IMG/VR virus record: IMGVR_UViG_3300020578_000257
Location: 1 to 33,382 of that record
Length of the DNA stretch: 33,382 nucleotides
Direction: 5' to 3' (one strand)
DNA from: a virus
Shown here: positions 1 through 6,707 of the stretch, piece by piece
Numbering within the stretch: position 1 is the first letter of the stretch
Layout of the letters: each line of letters opens with the position of its first letter
Notes under the pieces: model-generated
What the model was told of the DNA's origin: nothing
Databases searched by the model: none
What the model saw: only the letters and a program-made list of their open reading frames with translations
Made by a program: the position numbers and the translations under genes

Positions 1-578
1 GAAACTGCTTTAACAGAAACACCAACACTTTTTGCGTAATTAGCAACCTCTTTCATTGTGTCACCTACATCATATATTGAGATTCCGACTTCTCTAAAAT
101 TGGTCGCCAATTTTGACGTTTCAATACCTGTAAGTTTTGTTGTTGCAGCCAACTCTGTTATTGCCTCTTTTCCAATAACTCCAGTGTTACCAAACGCATT
201 TCCAACGTCAACTATAATATCTTTGGCCTCATCAGCACCAACACCCATTCTTAATAATTCAGGGGCAGCGTTAGCTAACGATACTTTAAAATCATCAATT
301 CTCTCTCGAGATAAACCAAATGCTTTTTGTATTTTGTTAGATTCCTCAATTGTAAATTTTAGTGGTGTTTCAAAATCTAGTAGGGATTTGACTGCAGCTG
401 AGTAAGCTTCACTGATTGTTTTAGTTGTTGGAATAACAGTGCTAGCATATGAGTTGAATAAATTTTGTTGTAACGATATACCTCTGTTACCCCCTGAAAT
501 AAATTCCTCAATTCCTTGGTATTTCTTCTTTTGTTCTTCATAAAGTTTTCTAAAATCTTCTTGGTCGTTGAAAAACAT
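1..578 (-). CDS. Probable tail tape-measure protein, N-terminal part (runs off left edge)
   Basis: An open frame starts at ATG 578-576 and runs without a stop to base 1, giving about 192 residues of a longer protein. It begins MFFNDQEDFRKLYEEQ. A charged N-terminal helix is followed by long Ala/Thr/Val-rich helical stretches with little Cys or Trp, as tape-measure proteins show. It is the last gene of a minus-strand run: sheath, HAD hydrolase, tube, gp26-like protein. The position just after the tube gene and a putative assembly chaperone is where long-tailed phages keep the tape measure, which sets tail length and is threaded through the tube. A TATTTAT element ends 10 nt before the ATG. The body of the gene is missing, so the call rests on position and composition; another large baseplate or tail protein is possible. 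Confidence 0.58.
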   Translation of the reverse strand, partial: MFFNDQEDFRKLYEEQKKKYQGIEEFISGGNRGISLQQNLFNSYASTVIPTTKTISEAYSAAVKSLLDFETPLKFTIEESNKIQKAFGLSRERIDDFKVSLANAAPELLRMGVGADEAKDIIVDVGNAFGNTGVIGKEAITELAATTKLTGIETSKLATNFREVGISIYDVGDTMKEVANYAKSVGVSVKAV

Positions 579-588
579 GTTTTATTTG

Positions 589-595
589 ATAAATA
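589..595 (-). promoter_or_regulatory. TATTTAT upstream element of tape-measure candidate
   Basis: The minus strand reads AAGTATTTATCAAA, and the core ends 10 nt before the ATG at 578. It is one of a family of identical coding-strand elements in this window; a promoter role is inferred. Confidence 0.45.
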
Positions 596-602
596 CTTTA
601 TC

Positions 603-752
603 TCAAGTTTTGTGTAGTTCAATTATTTTTTGAATAAAATATTTTCTTTCAAAAGTTGGGACTTTCCAAAACTCAGAATATTGTAAATTCATGTGTTTGG
701 ATAAAAAATAAAGTTCGTCTAGTATATTTTTTTTATACTCCAAAGAAAGGCC
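603..752 (-). CDS. +1-frame C-terminal extension of the gp26-like gene (candidate frameshift product)
   Basis: The frame +1 to the gp26-like gene is open from base 785 to a TGA at 605-603. From base 752 it encodes 49 residues starting GLSLEYKKNILDELYFL and including a stretch SEFWKVPTFERKYFIQKI. This is far more protein-like than the six residues that end the 0-frame product. The motif of a short helix, then W/Y, P and R with aromatics resembles what I recall of small proteins next to tape-measure genes in T4-like phages. No ATG lies near its beginning; the only one (692-690) would give 29 residues. The junction TTT TTT CGG (759-751) would allow a +1 slip of Phe-tRNA from TTT to TTC ahead of a probably rare Arg codon. 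Shifted product: 251 residues plus these 49. A homopolymer sequencing error is the main alternative. Confidence 0.58.
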   Translation of the reverse strand, partial: GLSLEYKKNILDELYFLSKHMNLQYSEFWKVPTFERKYFIQKIIELHKT

Positions 753-1506
753 GAAAAAACTCCACCCCAAAGGCGATATTGAAATTCACCTTTTCTCCTG
801 ACGGGGCTGTTGTTGTTTTGGTTAAATCTAAACCGGGTTCATTTTCATTAAGAAATTTTCTTATAAACTTAGAATCAGCAATTGGCATGTTTTCTGAAAA
901 AACAGATATTTCAGATAAATCACGTTTTCCGTTAATCTCAACTATTTGTCTACTCAATTTTAAAGTTACGGTAGGAGGAACTCTATCTATAGGATATGAT
1001 GATATTGTGTTGTCTAAATCAATATTATCTTTCAAGTTTAGAGGTTTCAACTTTACAATTTTTTTTGTAATTGGTAATTCAACAGAGAACAAACCATCAG
1101 AATCTGGTTGGGTTTTAGTTCTTTTCATATTTAATTCTTCTAAACTAAATTCAAAATTAAACTTTTTCCCCGTCATTGGGTCTTCTAGTTGAGCCTCATA
1201 ACTTGGTCCAAACGATGTGTTTCTCAAGAAAATTAAAATTGCTTCAATGTCACAATCTAAAAGTTCTTCCGGTCTCAAATCTTTTTCATAAATTTTATTT
1301 CTAAGAAGTGGGAGAATTATTGATTCCTTGACACTTTTTTTAAGACCTAAATTTGCAATTACATTTTCGTCAGCTGCGGTTAGGTAACCAACTTTCACCG
1401 ATTTTTTTTTGGATGGGTAGAAAATCCCACCTGAAGGTAACTGTACCACGTCGTGTGGTAAATTAAAATCTTGTTGACCATATTTGTATTCGTCTGATGT
1501 TTCCAT
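733..1506 (-). CDS. T4 gp26-like baseplate / tail-assembly protein
   Basis: The protein has 257 residues from ATG 1506-1504. The N-terminal pattern LPSGGIFYP, then VGYLTAADENVI, a Leu/Ile-rich helix and AILIFLRNTSFG matches the T4 gp26-type baseplate family (PF12322 as I recall it). Position between tube and tape-measure genes is that of the tail-assembly chaperones of long-tailed phages (lambda G/GT, P2 E/E'), so a chaperone for the tape measure is an attractive role. An upstream in-frame codon at 1542 would add 12 residues, but it lies inside a terminator hairpin (1532-1559), so 1506 is preferred. No TATTTAT element precedes it, so transcription may come from readthrough of that terminator. 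The 3' end overlaps a coding-like +1 frame (603-752). The family assignment is fairly firm; the chaperone role is inferred. Confidence 0.74.
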   Translation of the reverse strand: METSDEYKYGQQDFNLPHDVVQLPSGGIFYPSKKKSVKVGYLTAADENVIANLGLKKSVKESIILPLLRNKIYEKDLRPEELLDCDIEAILIFLRNTSFGPSYEAQLEDPMTGKKFNFEFSLEELNMKRTKTQPDSDGLFSVELPITKKIVKLKPLNLKDNIDLDNTISSYPIDRVPPTVTLKLSRQIVEINGKRDLSEISVFSENMPIADSKFIRKFLNENEPGLDLTKTTTAPSGEKVNFNIAFGVEFFRPFFGV

Positions 1507-1531
1507 AGTTTTTTTTTTAAAAGGTAAAAAA

Positions 1532-1559
1532 AAACCGTACACTGTAAAGTATACGGTTT
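1532..1559 (-). terminator. Rho-independent terminator after tail tube gene
   Basis: Arms 1532-1539 and 1552-1559 are perfectly complementary. Inside them an ACT/AGT pair closes a GTAA tetraloop with one mismatch. On the minus strand the stem is followed by a run of T. It sits 20 nt past the tube stop codon. Confidence 0.82.
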
Positions 1560-1578
1560 ATATTATTATATTAATTTA

Positions 1579-2067
1579 TTAATAAACTAAAATACAACGG
1601 TCCATTCTCATATTACAAGTAATTTTTGCAATACCATCTGTTGCATAAGACAATGAACCCCCATCGTAACCAAGAAGAAAACATCCTTCTAAAATCCATT
1701 TTTCAACAACAACTCCTGTTGGGTCCAACATTTCAAGGTCAACATTTTTTTTGTAACCTGCTGCATAACCCATACGACCTGTAACTGATTCAGCACATAA
1801 ACGGATCCATTCCATAACCGCTTGTGAAGCTGAAGGTCCAATTGGATCCCTAAATGTCACCCCTAACTCTTGCCAATTAAATCTACCAGCAACATATGTT
1901 GAAGTATTTAAAAACTGTATCTCTGTCGAACCGATTGTAAGTTTCGGTCTTGATGTTGTTTCAACGTACCACTCATTAATACCAAGTGATGAAGGGAATC
2001 TTAGAATCCAACGGTTCTCCCTTTTCGGTTCGTAGGGAATCGGCATTTTCATTAGTAAATCAGCCAT
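1579..2067 (-). CDS. gp19: Tail tube protein (T4 gp19-like)
   Basis: This 162-residue protein matches T4 gp19 (163 residues) in length and type. The N-terminus has PYEPKRENRWILRFPSSLG, the N/R-W-x-L-x-F strand typical of tube subunits. It is followed by RPKLTIGSTEIQFLNTS and WQELGVTFRDPIGPSAS, then a WIRLCAES helix and a C-terminal beta region ending in an ITCNMRMDRC strand. The subunits stack as hexameric rings to form the inner tail tube through which DNA passes. The gene lies downstream of the sheath and HAD genes, has a TATTTAT element 34 nt before its ATG, and is followed by its own strong terminator. That arrangement suits a protein needed in many copies. I see no truncation or oddity. 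Confidence 0.93.
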   Translation of the reverse strand: MADLLMKMPIPYEPKRENRWILRFPSSLGINEWYVETTSRPKLTIGSTEIQFLNTSTYVAGRFNWQELGVTFRDPIGPSASQAVMEWIRLCAESVTGRMGYAAGYKKNVDLEMLDPTGVVVEKWILEGCFLLGYDGGSLSYATDGIAKITCNMRMDRCILVY

Positions 2068-2101
2068 GTCTTATTTTTTAATTTTTCTTTTTATTTTTAT
2101 T

Positions 2102-2108
2102 ATAAATA
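2102..2108 (-). promoter_or_regulatory. TATTTAT upstream element of tail tube gene
   Basis: The minus strand reads TATATTTATAAT, ending 34 nt before the tube ATG. The stretch 2068-2148 is almost pure A/T. Confidence 0.45.
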
Positions 2109-2179
2109 TATTCATTTTAAATTTTTTCTATTTACTTCAATAATTTTTAAAGTTATAACTTTTATAAGCCTAGTTTTAA

Positions 2180-3007
2180 TTAAAATTTAGTTTTTTTACC
2201 TCCTCCTGTATGATAGATATCTAAACCAGATTCGTCATCAAAATGTTTCTTCATTGCTTGTACATTCTTTAAGTCGTCATCTGAAAAACCAACATAAGGT
2301 ACAAAGTAATTACTTATTTTGTTCTTAAGGTAAGCCTTTTCTTGTAGTCTTTGAGATAGTGTTCTAACATATTCCATGAACTGTTTCATCGCACTTACTT
2401 TAAGTTCTTCGGGATTGGCGGCCGAACCCTCACCGAAACTAACAGGATGATACTTACACATTTCTAAATAAGATTGGATTAATTCTTCATCAGACAAATC
2501 TTCCTCGTCATTCATTTCACGATACTTTCGAAGGTTTTTTACTAACTCATCTTTATTTAATCCGTGCATATTTTTTTTAATAAGTTGATATATTGCAGTT
2601 TTTAATATACTTGGTGTATGTCCTCTTGCGGTAATTATTGCAAAAATTGATCCATCATTTACTGCCTCCACAAAATCACTCCATGCTGGACCCGTTGGGG
2701 CTTTCATAGAATCCACTAAAAATTTTTTATCACCCGTTACCGTAAAGTCACGAAATGCGTCGTTATCGAAACCAACAATGGTATGTCCATCGTAATCAAA
2801 AGGTTCTTTTCCAATTTCAGTTCTATACTCCGCAAAATCATCCGTGGACATACCAACACTTTGACCATTGTCATCTTTTAAGTAAATCTTTGTTGGCATA
2901 TACATAAGATTATCATCCCAATCAAATGCATAATACTTCATTGTTGGTGTCAGTTGGTCTTGTATTATTTCTGATATAATACCTCTTACTAATTTTTTAT
3001 AATCCAT
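2180..3007 (-). CDS. HAD-superfamily phosphatase-like protein in the tail module
   Basis: The protein has 275 residues. HAD motif I is YAFDWDDNL (nucleophile D29, acid/base D31). Motif II is IFAIITARGHT (T127) and motif IV is VGFSDDD (D243-D245). K203 is a possible motif III lysine. A helical cap-like region (about 135-230) sits between motifs II and IV. The N-terminus, MDYKKLVRGIISEIIQDQL, is an amphipathic helix outside the HAD fold and could be a docking peptide. The family acts on phosphate esters; the substrate cannot be read from sequence. A nucleotide, sugar phosphate or nucleic-acid end are all possible. The gene is isolated by a terminator and two TATTTAT elements upstream, so it seems to have its own transcript between sheath and tube. 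The fold call is firm; activity is inferred from intact catalytic residues. Confidence 0.82.
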   Translation of the reverse strand: MDYKKLVRGIISEIIQDQLTPTMKYYAFDWDDNLMYMPTKIYLKDDNGQSVGMSTDDFAEYRTEIGKEPFDYDGHTIVGFDNDAFRDFTVTGDKKFLVDSMKAPTGPAWSDFVEAVNDGSIFAIITARGHTPSILKTAIYQLIKKNMHGLNKDELVKNLRKYREMNDEEDLSDEELIQSYLEMCKYHPVSFGEGSAANPEELKVSAMKQFMEYVRTLSQRLQEKAYLKNKISNYFVPYVGFSDDDLKNVQAMKKHFDDESGLDIYHTGGGKKTKF

Positions 3008-3011
3008 AATA

Positions 3012-3018
3012 ATAAATA
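3012..3018 (-). promoter_or_regulatory. TATTTAT element, proximal, of HAD gene
   Basis: The minus strand reads GGATATTTATTATTATGG, with the core only 4 nt before the ATG. If this is a -10 box, the start codon would lie at or just before the transcription start, so the distal copy (3023-3029) is the likelier promoter. Confidence 0.35.
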
Positions 3019-3022
3019 TCCT

Positions 3023-3029
3023 ATAAATA
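3023..3029 (-). promoter_or_regulatory. TATTTAT element, distal, of HAD gene
   Basis: The minus strand reads TTTATTTATAGG, 15 nt before the ATG. It directly abuts the T-run of the sheath terminator, so termination and re-initiation are packed together. Confidence 0.42.
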
Positions 3030-3030
3030 A

Positions 3031-3055
3031 AAAAAGGGGGAAGACCCCCCTTTTT
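3031..3055 (-). terminator. Strong terminator after tail sheath gene
   Basis: The arms AAAAAGGGGG (3031-3040) and CCCCCTTTTT (3046-3055) are perfectly complementary around a 5-nt loop. On the minus strand the stem is followed by more T. It lies 17 nt past the sheath stop codon. Confidence 0.88.
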
Positions 3056-3071
3056 CCTTTTTCATTGTTTT

Positions 3072-6000
3072 TTAGATGTTCTCGAAAGAAGCTCCAGTCG
3101 GTGTAATAAAGAACGTAATATCGATAAACTCAAGTGAACGTGTAGGTTTAATATAAATTTTACCTGTCATTTGGTTTCTGTCGATATCTTGTGGATCACT
3201 AGAAAGTGTAACTCTAAAGTCATATAGACCTCGGTCTCTTCTAATCGAATCTAAGATTGGGTTTACAGCGTTTAAGAAGTCTTGTCTTACTTGTGCGTCG
3301 TTTTGTTCAAACAATAATCTTACAGATACTGCTGAAATCAACTTACGTGCTTGTAACAATAATCTTCTAACATTGATTCTATCAAGAGCTGATTCTCTAA
3401 TTTGTAGAGTTTTGTTACCCCAAATTACACAACCAACATCAGAGAAAGTTGCGATTGGGTTTATTCTACCTGTATAAAGAACATCTCTATCTTCTTGTGT
3501 CAACTTCTTACGAGCCTTGATACAATTAACAATACCACGAGTGTAACCCGCCGCAGCGAACCATGGGAACGCAATGTTGTCTGTCAATGCCAAGTTTCTT
3601 GTTACCTCAGCAGTTGGTGGGATGTAGATTTGAGTGTTGTTAACACTGTCTCTTGTTAATACCCAGGGGTAATAAGTTGCGGTATAGTTAGAGTCGATAC
3701 CTGTATCTTCTAACAAGTTAACCGCTTCTTGAGGGTAAATTAATCCATCAACACCAGTTGTAGTTGGTAAGAACAAGTTGTAATCAGGACATGTAGTTAC
3801 ATAAAGTGAATCCGCTCTGTTAAACTCAATCATATTAATTGCTCTTTCTATCAAGTTACTATTGTTTGAGAAATCAATACCTGGAGTTGTGAAAACATTT
3901 ATATTAACTGATTCAGGGTTTGCAAATGTTTGTTGACCTAAAAGATATGCGTAGAAGTCAGTGTTTGCATAGTCTTGTGTACCATCACCAATTGCGATTT
4001 GTTTGAATGCTCCCCAACCAGTTGCATTCGGATATCTGTTGTCAGGACATGCTCCGTAAAGGTATCCTGTTCTTCCCAATTCGAATCGGTCTGAGTTAGT
4101 TCTATATTCTCTATAAATATCCCATCCATCGAACCCTCCTTGAACCAAGAATGTGAATTTTCTTGAGAACAATCTGTAATAATCATTTGTTGGTAATTGA
4201 GGTTCTTGATCGAAAGTTGAACTACCACAGATAAATCTTGGGTCACCACTTGTACTGAATGCTGCACCTAATGTAATACCAGAAGCGTTTTTGTCCATGT
4301 GGAAACCTGATGATCTGTAGTTCCAATCAATTCCGTCAATATCACAAGTATTGTTCGGATTTCTCTTTCCAATATACTCATAATAACTTGGATCCCAACC
4401 ATAGAAGTTTCCAATACCTAAGTAAGTCCTTCTGATGTTGTCACCGGAACTAACGATAACATCGTCAACTCCAGTACTCAAACCAAAGGGCGGATTCCAA
4501 ATAACTTCACCAGGAAAGTCATATTTTGCTTTGATAATTGGGAACGGTGGTTTTCCTCCTTGATACAATTTGAAATTGTAACCGTTAAATCCACATGGAA
4601 GAGCATCAATAGGAGCGTCCTCATGAATCTCAATCATAATGTATTTAGAGTTTAAATTATACTCACCATCTACCGTACCAATTTTAACACCAATAAAGTT
4701 GTTTTGATTTGGATCCATAGAACAATTTGTAAATTTTTCTAACACAACAGGGTTAGAATCTGTATCGAAATAATCTCTTACTAATAGTGTAAAGTTGTTA
4801 TTAGAGAAAGATACGTCTGCGATCGACACTTTAAGTAGAGTATTTGCTCCATCACCATCAGAGATAGTATAAACTTTAAATAAGTCGAATACTTTATTAC
4901 CTCTAAGTTCGGACACAACCCATGGAGAACTCGGAGTTTGGTATCTGTCTAAGTACCATCCGATTGAGTGCACATTTCCACTTTGTGCTGAATCTAATCT
5001 TACAAGACTTGGGTTCAAACCTCTGATGTATCCTTTTTTCCACCCGTAGTTCAACCATGATTGGAATCTTTCTTCACAGAATAATGGAACTTCTAAACGA
5101 GGTTTTTGGAAGTTTGTAACTCCAAATACTTTTGTAACATAACTTGGGTCATTTTGAGAGAATGAAGTTTCAAAAGTATATTGTTGTCCATATCTATTAG
5201 TACAGTTAATTGCAAATTTCTCATAAGGATTTTTTAATACTGAAACATACTGTCCTGTCATATCAATGTTAACATTGGTAAGACCAGTAATCTCATAAGT
5301 TGGGTTTTCAGAACTTGTGTAGTATGAAATACCTCTCGATCTGAAAGTTCCAACTACAACATCATCATATTGTGTATATGAAGTTCCTGTGTAATAGTAC
5401 ACTTTAATGTGTAGCTCACCTGAGTAACAGTTTACAGGGACTGGAGATGGTGTTGGTGTTGGGTTAACATGAGCCGATGGTGTAATACATGGGTTCTGAG
5501 GAGATGGTGTTGGTGTAGGTGTTACTGAAGCCAACGGTGTTGATGTTGGTGTAGGATACAAATACTGAAGATTCTGTACAATTGAAAAGAAAGAGAATCC
5601 TGTATACCCATTTCCGTTTAATTCGTGTTCGAATTGTGAGTAATACCAAGGATCATTGAATCCTGAACACAAAGTGTTTGCTGAGAAACCAATATTTGGT
5701 ACATTGTAAACATTTGTAGAAGCTGTGAAAATAGCATCCAATGTATTATAATCACCATCTTCAATCGAACCAAAATAAGAAATTGTATGATCTTCAGCAT
5801 CAAAAGGTAGTGGATCGGTGATCACATCAAAAACCAAGTCTTGAAGTTGTGTTCCAATTGTTGAAGTTCCTCCATCACCAGTTGTATATGGAGTATTCAA
5901 TAAGTTTGCGATTTCCGAAGGGAAGGTTCCTTGGAACTCAACTGTTGTGACTGAGTTAGAACATGCCGTAAAAGGGATGATAAATGTTTCAGTTTTAGCG

Positions 6001-6422
6001 GATAGACAAACAGGAACACAATCAATTGTTGCTCCTGATAAACACCAAACGTCGATTGTTGAGCAATCAACATTTGCCGTTGTGGTAATTGACCAAGATG
6101 GTCCTCCGTCATACCCAGAAAGTCCTAATATTCTTGTAACGAACAATTGATTGGATTGTTGTAGATAAGCTTTAGCAATGTATCCAGCTTCATATTTTGG
6201 TATTTGTGTGTTAACAAATTTTTCAGGAGATACACCCCCAAAATAAGTTGTAAACTCATCATAGTTCGTTATGAAAATTGGTTCGAAAGCAGGTCCGATA
6301 ATAGTTTCCCCTACAACACCAAGTGTGGTAACACCAACACTTTGAGCAACAAAACTTAGATCAACTTCTGATGTATAGACTCCTGGTGAGACAAAAACCT
6401 TACTGTTAGATGAAGTAGCCAT
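3072..6422 (-). CDS. gp18: Tail sheath protein (T4 gp18-like) with very large insertion
   Basis: The protein has 1116 residues against 659 in T4 gp18. The N-terminus (about 1-110) is a sheath core: VSPGVYTSEVDLS, GVVGETIIGPAFEP, then AKAYLQQSNQLFVTRILG. The C-terminal part (about 840-1116) is the other core half, with YYPWVLTRD, PWFAAAGYTRG, GRINPIATFSDVG, WGNKTLQ and a closing KIYIKPTRSLEFIDITF strand region. Sheath subunits wrap the tube and contract to drive injection; N- and C-terminal halves form the packed core. Roughly 700 residues between them look like extra surface domains, including a Pro/Thr-rich linker at about 292-331. The gene has a TATTTAT element 33 nt upstream and its own terminator. 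Identity is firm; the exact insertion borders are estimates. Confidence 0.94.
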   Translation of the reverse strand: MATSSNSKVFVSPGVYTSEVDLSFVAQSVGVTTLGVVGETIIGPAFEPIFITNYDEFTTYFGGVSPEKFVNTQIPKYEAGYIAKAYLQQSNQLFVTRILGLSGYDGGPSWSITTTANVDCSTIDVWCLSGATIDCVPVCLSAKTETFIIPFTACSNSVTTVEFQGTFPSEIANLLNTPYTTGDGGTSTIGTQLQDLVFDVITDPLPFDAEDHTISYFGSIEDGDYNTLDAIFTASTNVYNVPNIGFSANTLCSGFNDPWYYSQFEHELNGNGYTGFSFFSIVQNLQYLYPTPTSTPLASVTPTPTPSPQNPCITPSAHVNPTPTPSPVPVNCYSGELHIKVYYYTGTSYTQYDDVVVGTFRSRGISYYTSSENPTYEITGLTNVNIDMTGQYVSVLKNPYEKFAINCTNRYGQQYTFETSFSQNDPSYVTKVFGVTNFQKPRLEVPLFCEERFQSWLNYGWKKGYIRGLNPSLVRLDSAQSGNVHSIGWYLDRYQTPSSPWVVSELRGNKVFDLFKVYTISDGDGANTLLKVSIADVSFSNNNFTLLVRDYFDTDSNPVVLEKFTNCSMDPNQNNFIGVKIGTVDGEYNLNSKYIMIEIHEDAPIDALPCGFNGYNFKLYQGGKPPFPIIKAKYDFPGEVIWNPPFGLSTGVDDVIVSSGDNIRRTYLGIGNFYGWDPSYYEYIGKRNPNNTCDIDGIDWNYRSSGFHMDKNASGITLGAAFSTSGDPRFICGSSTFDQEPQLPTNDYYRLFSRKFTFLVQGGFDGWDIYREYRTNSDRFELGRTGYLYGACPDNRYPNATGWGAFKQIAIGDGTQDYANTDFYAYLLGQQTFANPESVNINVFTTPGIDFSNNSNLIERAINMIEFNRADSLYVTTCPDYNLFLPTTTGVDGLIYPQEAVNLLEDTGIDSNYTATYYPWVLTRDSVNNTQIYIPPTAEVTRNLALTDNIAFPWFAAAGYTRGIVNCIKARKKLTQEDRDVLYTGRINPIATFSDVGCVIWGNKTLQIRESALDRINVRRLLLQARKLISAVSVRLLFEQNDAQVRQDFLNAVNPILDSIRRDRGLYDFRVTLSSDPQDIDRNQMTGKIYIKPTRSLEFIDITFFITPTGASFENI
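5444..5550. repeat. Low-complexity Pro-Thr linker tract in sheath gene
   Basis: On the plus strand, GGTGTTGGTGT-type repeats encode a PTPTPSP linker in the sheath. Similar tracts occur in three other genes of the window. Confidence 0.75.
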
Positions 6423-6455
6423 AATTTTAATTCAAATTTTTATTTATTTTCTTTA

Positions 6456-6462
6456 ATAAATA
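6456..6462 (-). promoter_or_regulatory. TATTTAT upstream element of sheath gene
   Basis: The minus strand reads GAATATTTATTAAAG, ending 33 nt before the sheath ATG, within the 120-nt divergent region shared with the small plus-strand gene at 6543. Confidence 0.48.
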
Positions 6463-6498
6463 TTCACAGTTTCTGTAAAAACTTTACATAATAAAAAC

Positions 6499-6505
6499 TA
6501 TTTAT
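6499..6505 (+). promoter_or_regulatory. TATTTAT element upstream of ribbon-helix-helix gene
   Basis: The plus strand reads CTATTTATATTTTGG, 37 nt before ATG 6543. The overlapping TATATTTTG also resembles the Bacteroidota -7 box (TAnnTTTG). Confidence 0.42.
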
Positions 6506-6522
6506 ATTTTGGTAAGATTTTA

Positions 6523-6540
6523 TTCTGCCTTTTTTCTGCC
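6523..6540 (+). promoter_or_regulatory. Tandem TTCTGCC repeat, possible operator
   Basis: TTCTGCC occurs at 6523-6529 and 6534-6540, an 11-nt period (about one helical turn), ending 2 nt before the start codon of a ribbon-helix-helix gene. Such proteins often bind short tandem repeats in their own leader. Autoregulation is inferred. Confidence 0.35.
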
Positions 6541-6542
6541 CT

Positions 6543-6707
6543 ATGTCCAAAGATAACAAGAAGATAAAAAACCTTAAGATTGACTCCGAAGTTCACGAAG
6601 TCCTGAAAAAATATTGTGATAAAAGAGGAATAAAAATGTATAGATTTTTAGAATCTCTTATATTGGAAAAGTGTAAAGATAAAAAAGATATCTACGGAGA
6701 AAATTAA
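6543..6707 (+). CDS. Small ribbon-helix-helix (Arc/CopG-like) DNA-binding protein
   Basis: A 54-residue product starts at ATG 6543-6545. The layout fits one ribbon-helix-helix unit: Lys-rich N-terminus, strand IKNLKID, helix SEVHEVLKKYCDKRG, then helix KMYRFLESLILEKC and a charged tail. These proteins dimerise and insert the paired strands into the DNA major groove, usually as repressors. The gene is the only plus-strand gene inside the tail block. It lies divergent to the sheath gene, with a TATTTAT element 37 nt upstream and a tandem TTCTGCC repeat against its start. Its stop overlaps the stop of the convergent gp15-like gene within a shared TTAA. A regulator of sheath or late genes is plausible but unproven. 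Its shortness makes it easy to miss. Confidence 0.68.
   Translation: MSKDNKKIKNLKIDSEVHEVLKKYCDKRGIKMYRFLESLILEKCKDKKDIYGEN

Noticed and set aside
656-1192. 178-codon plus-strand open frame
   Set aside because: It lies antisense within the gp26-like gene and has no recognisable protein features.
1507-1542. Upstream in-frame start for the gp26-like gene
   Set aside because: The added 12 residues are encoded by the terminator hairpin and its T-run; ATG 1506 gives a normal N-terminus.
2149-2162. 14-nt perfect palindrome AAAGTTATAACTTT as terminator of the HAD gene
   Set aside because: The stem is only 5 bp of mostly A/T and lacks a clear T-run, so it is too weak to call.
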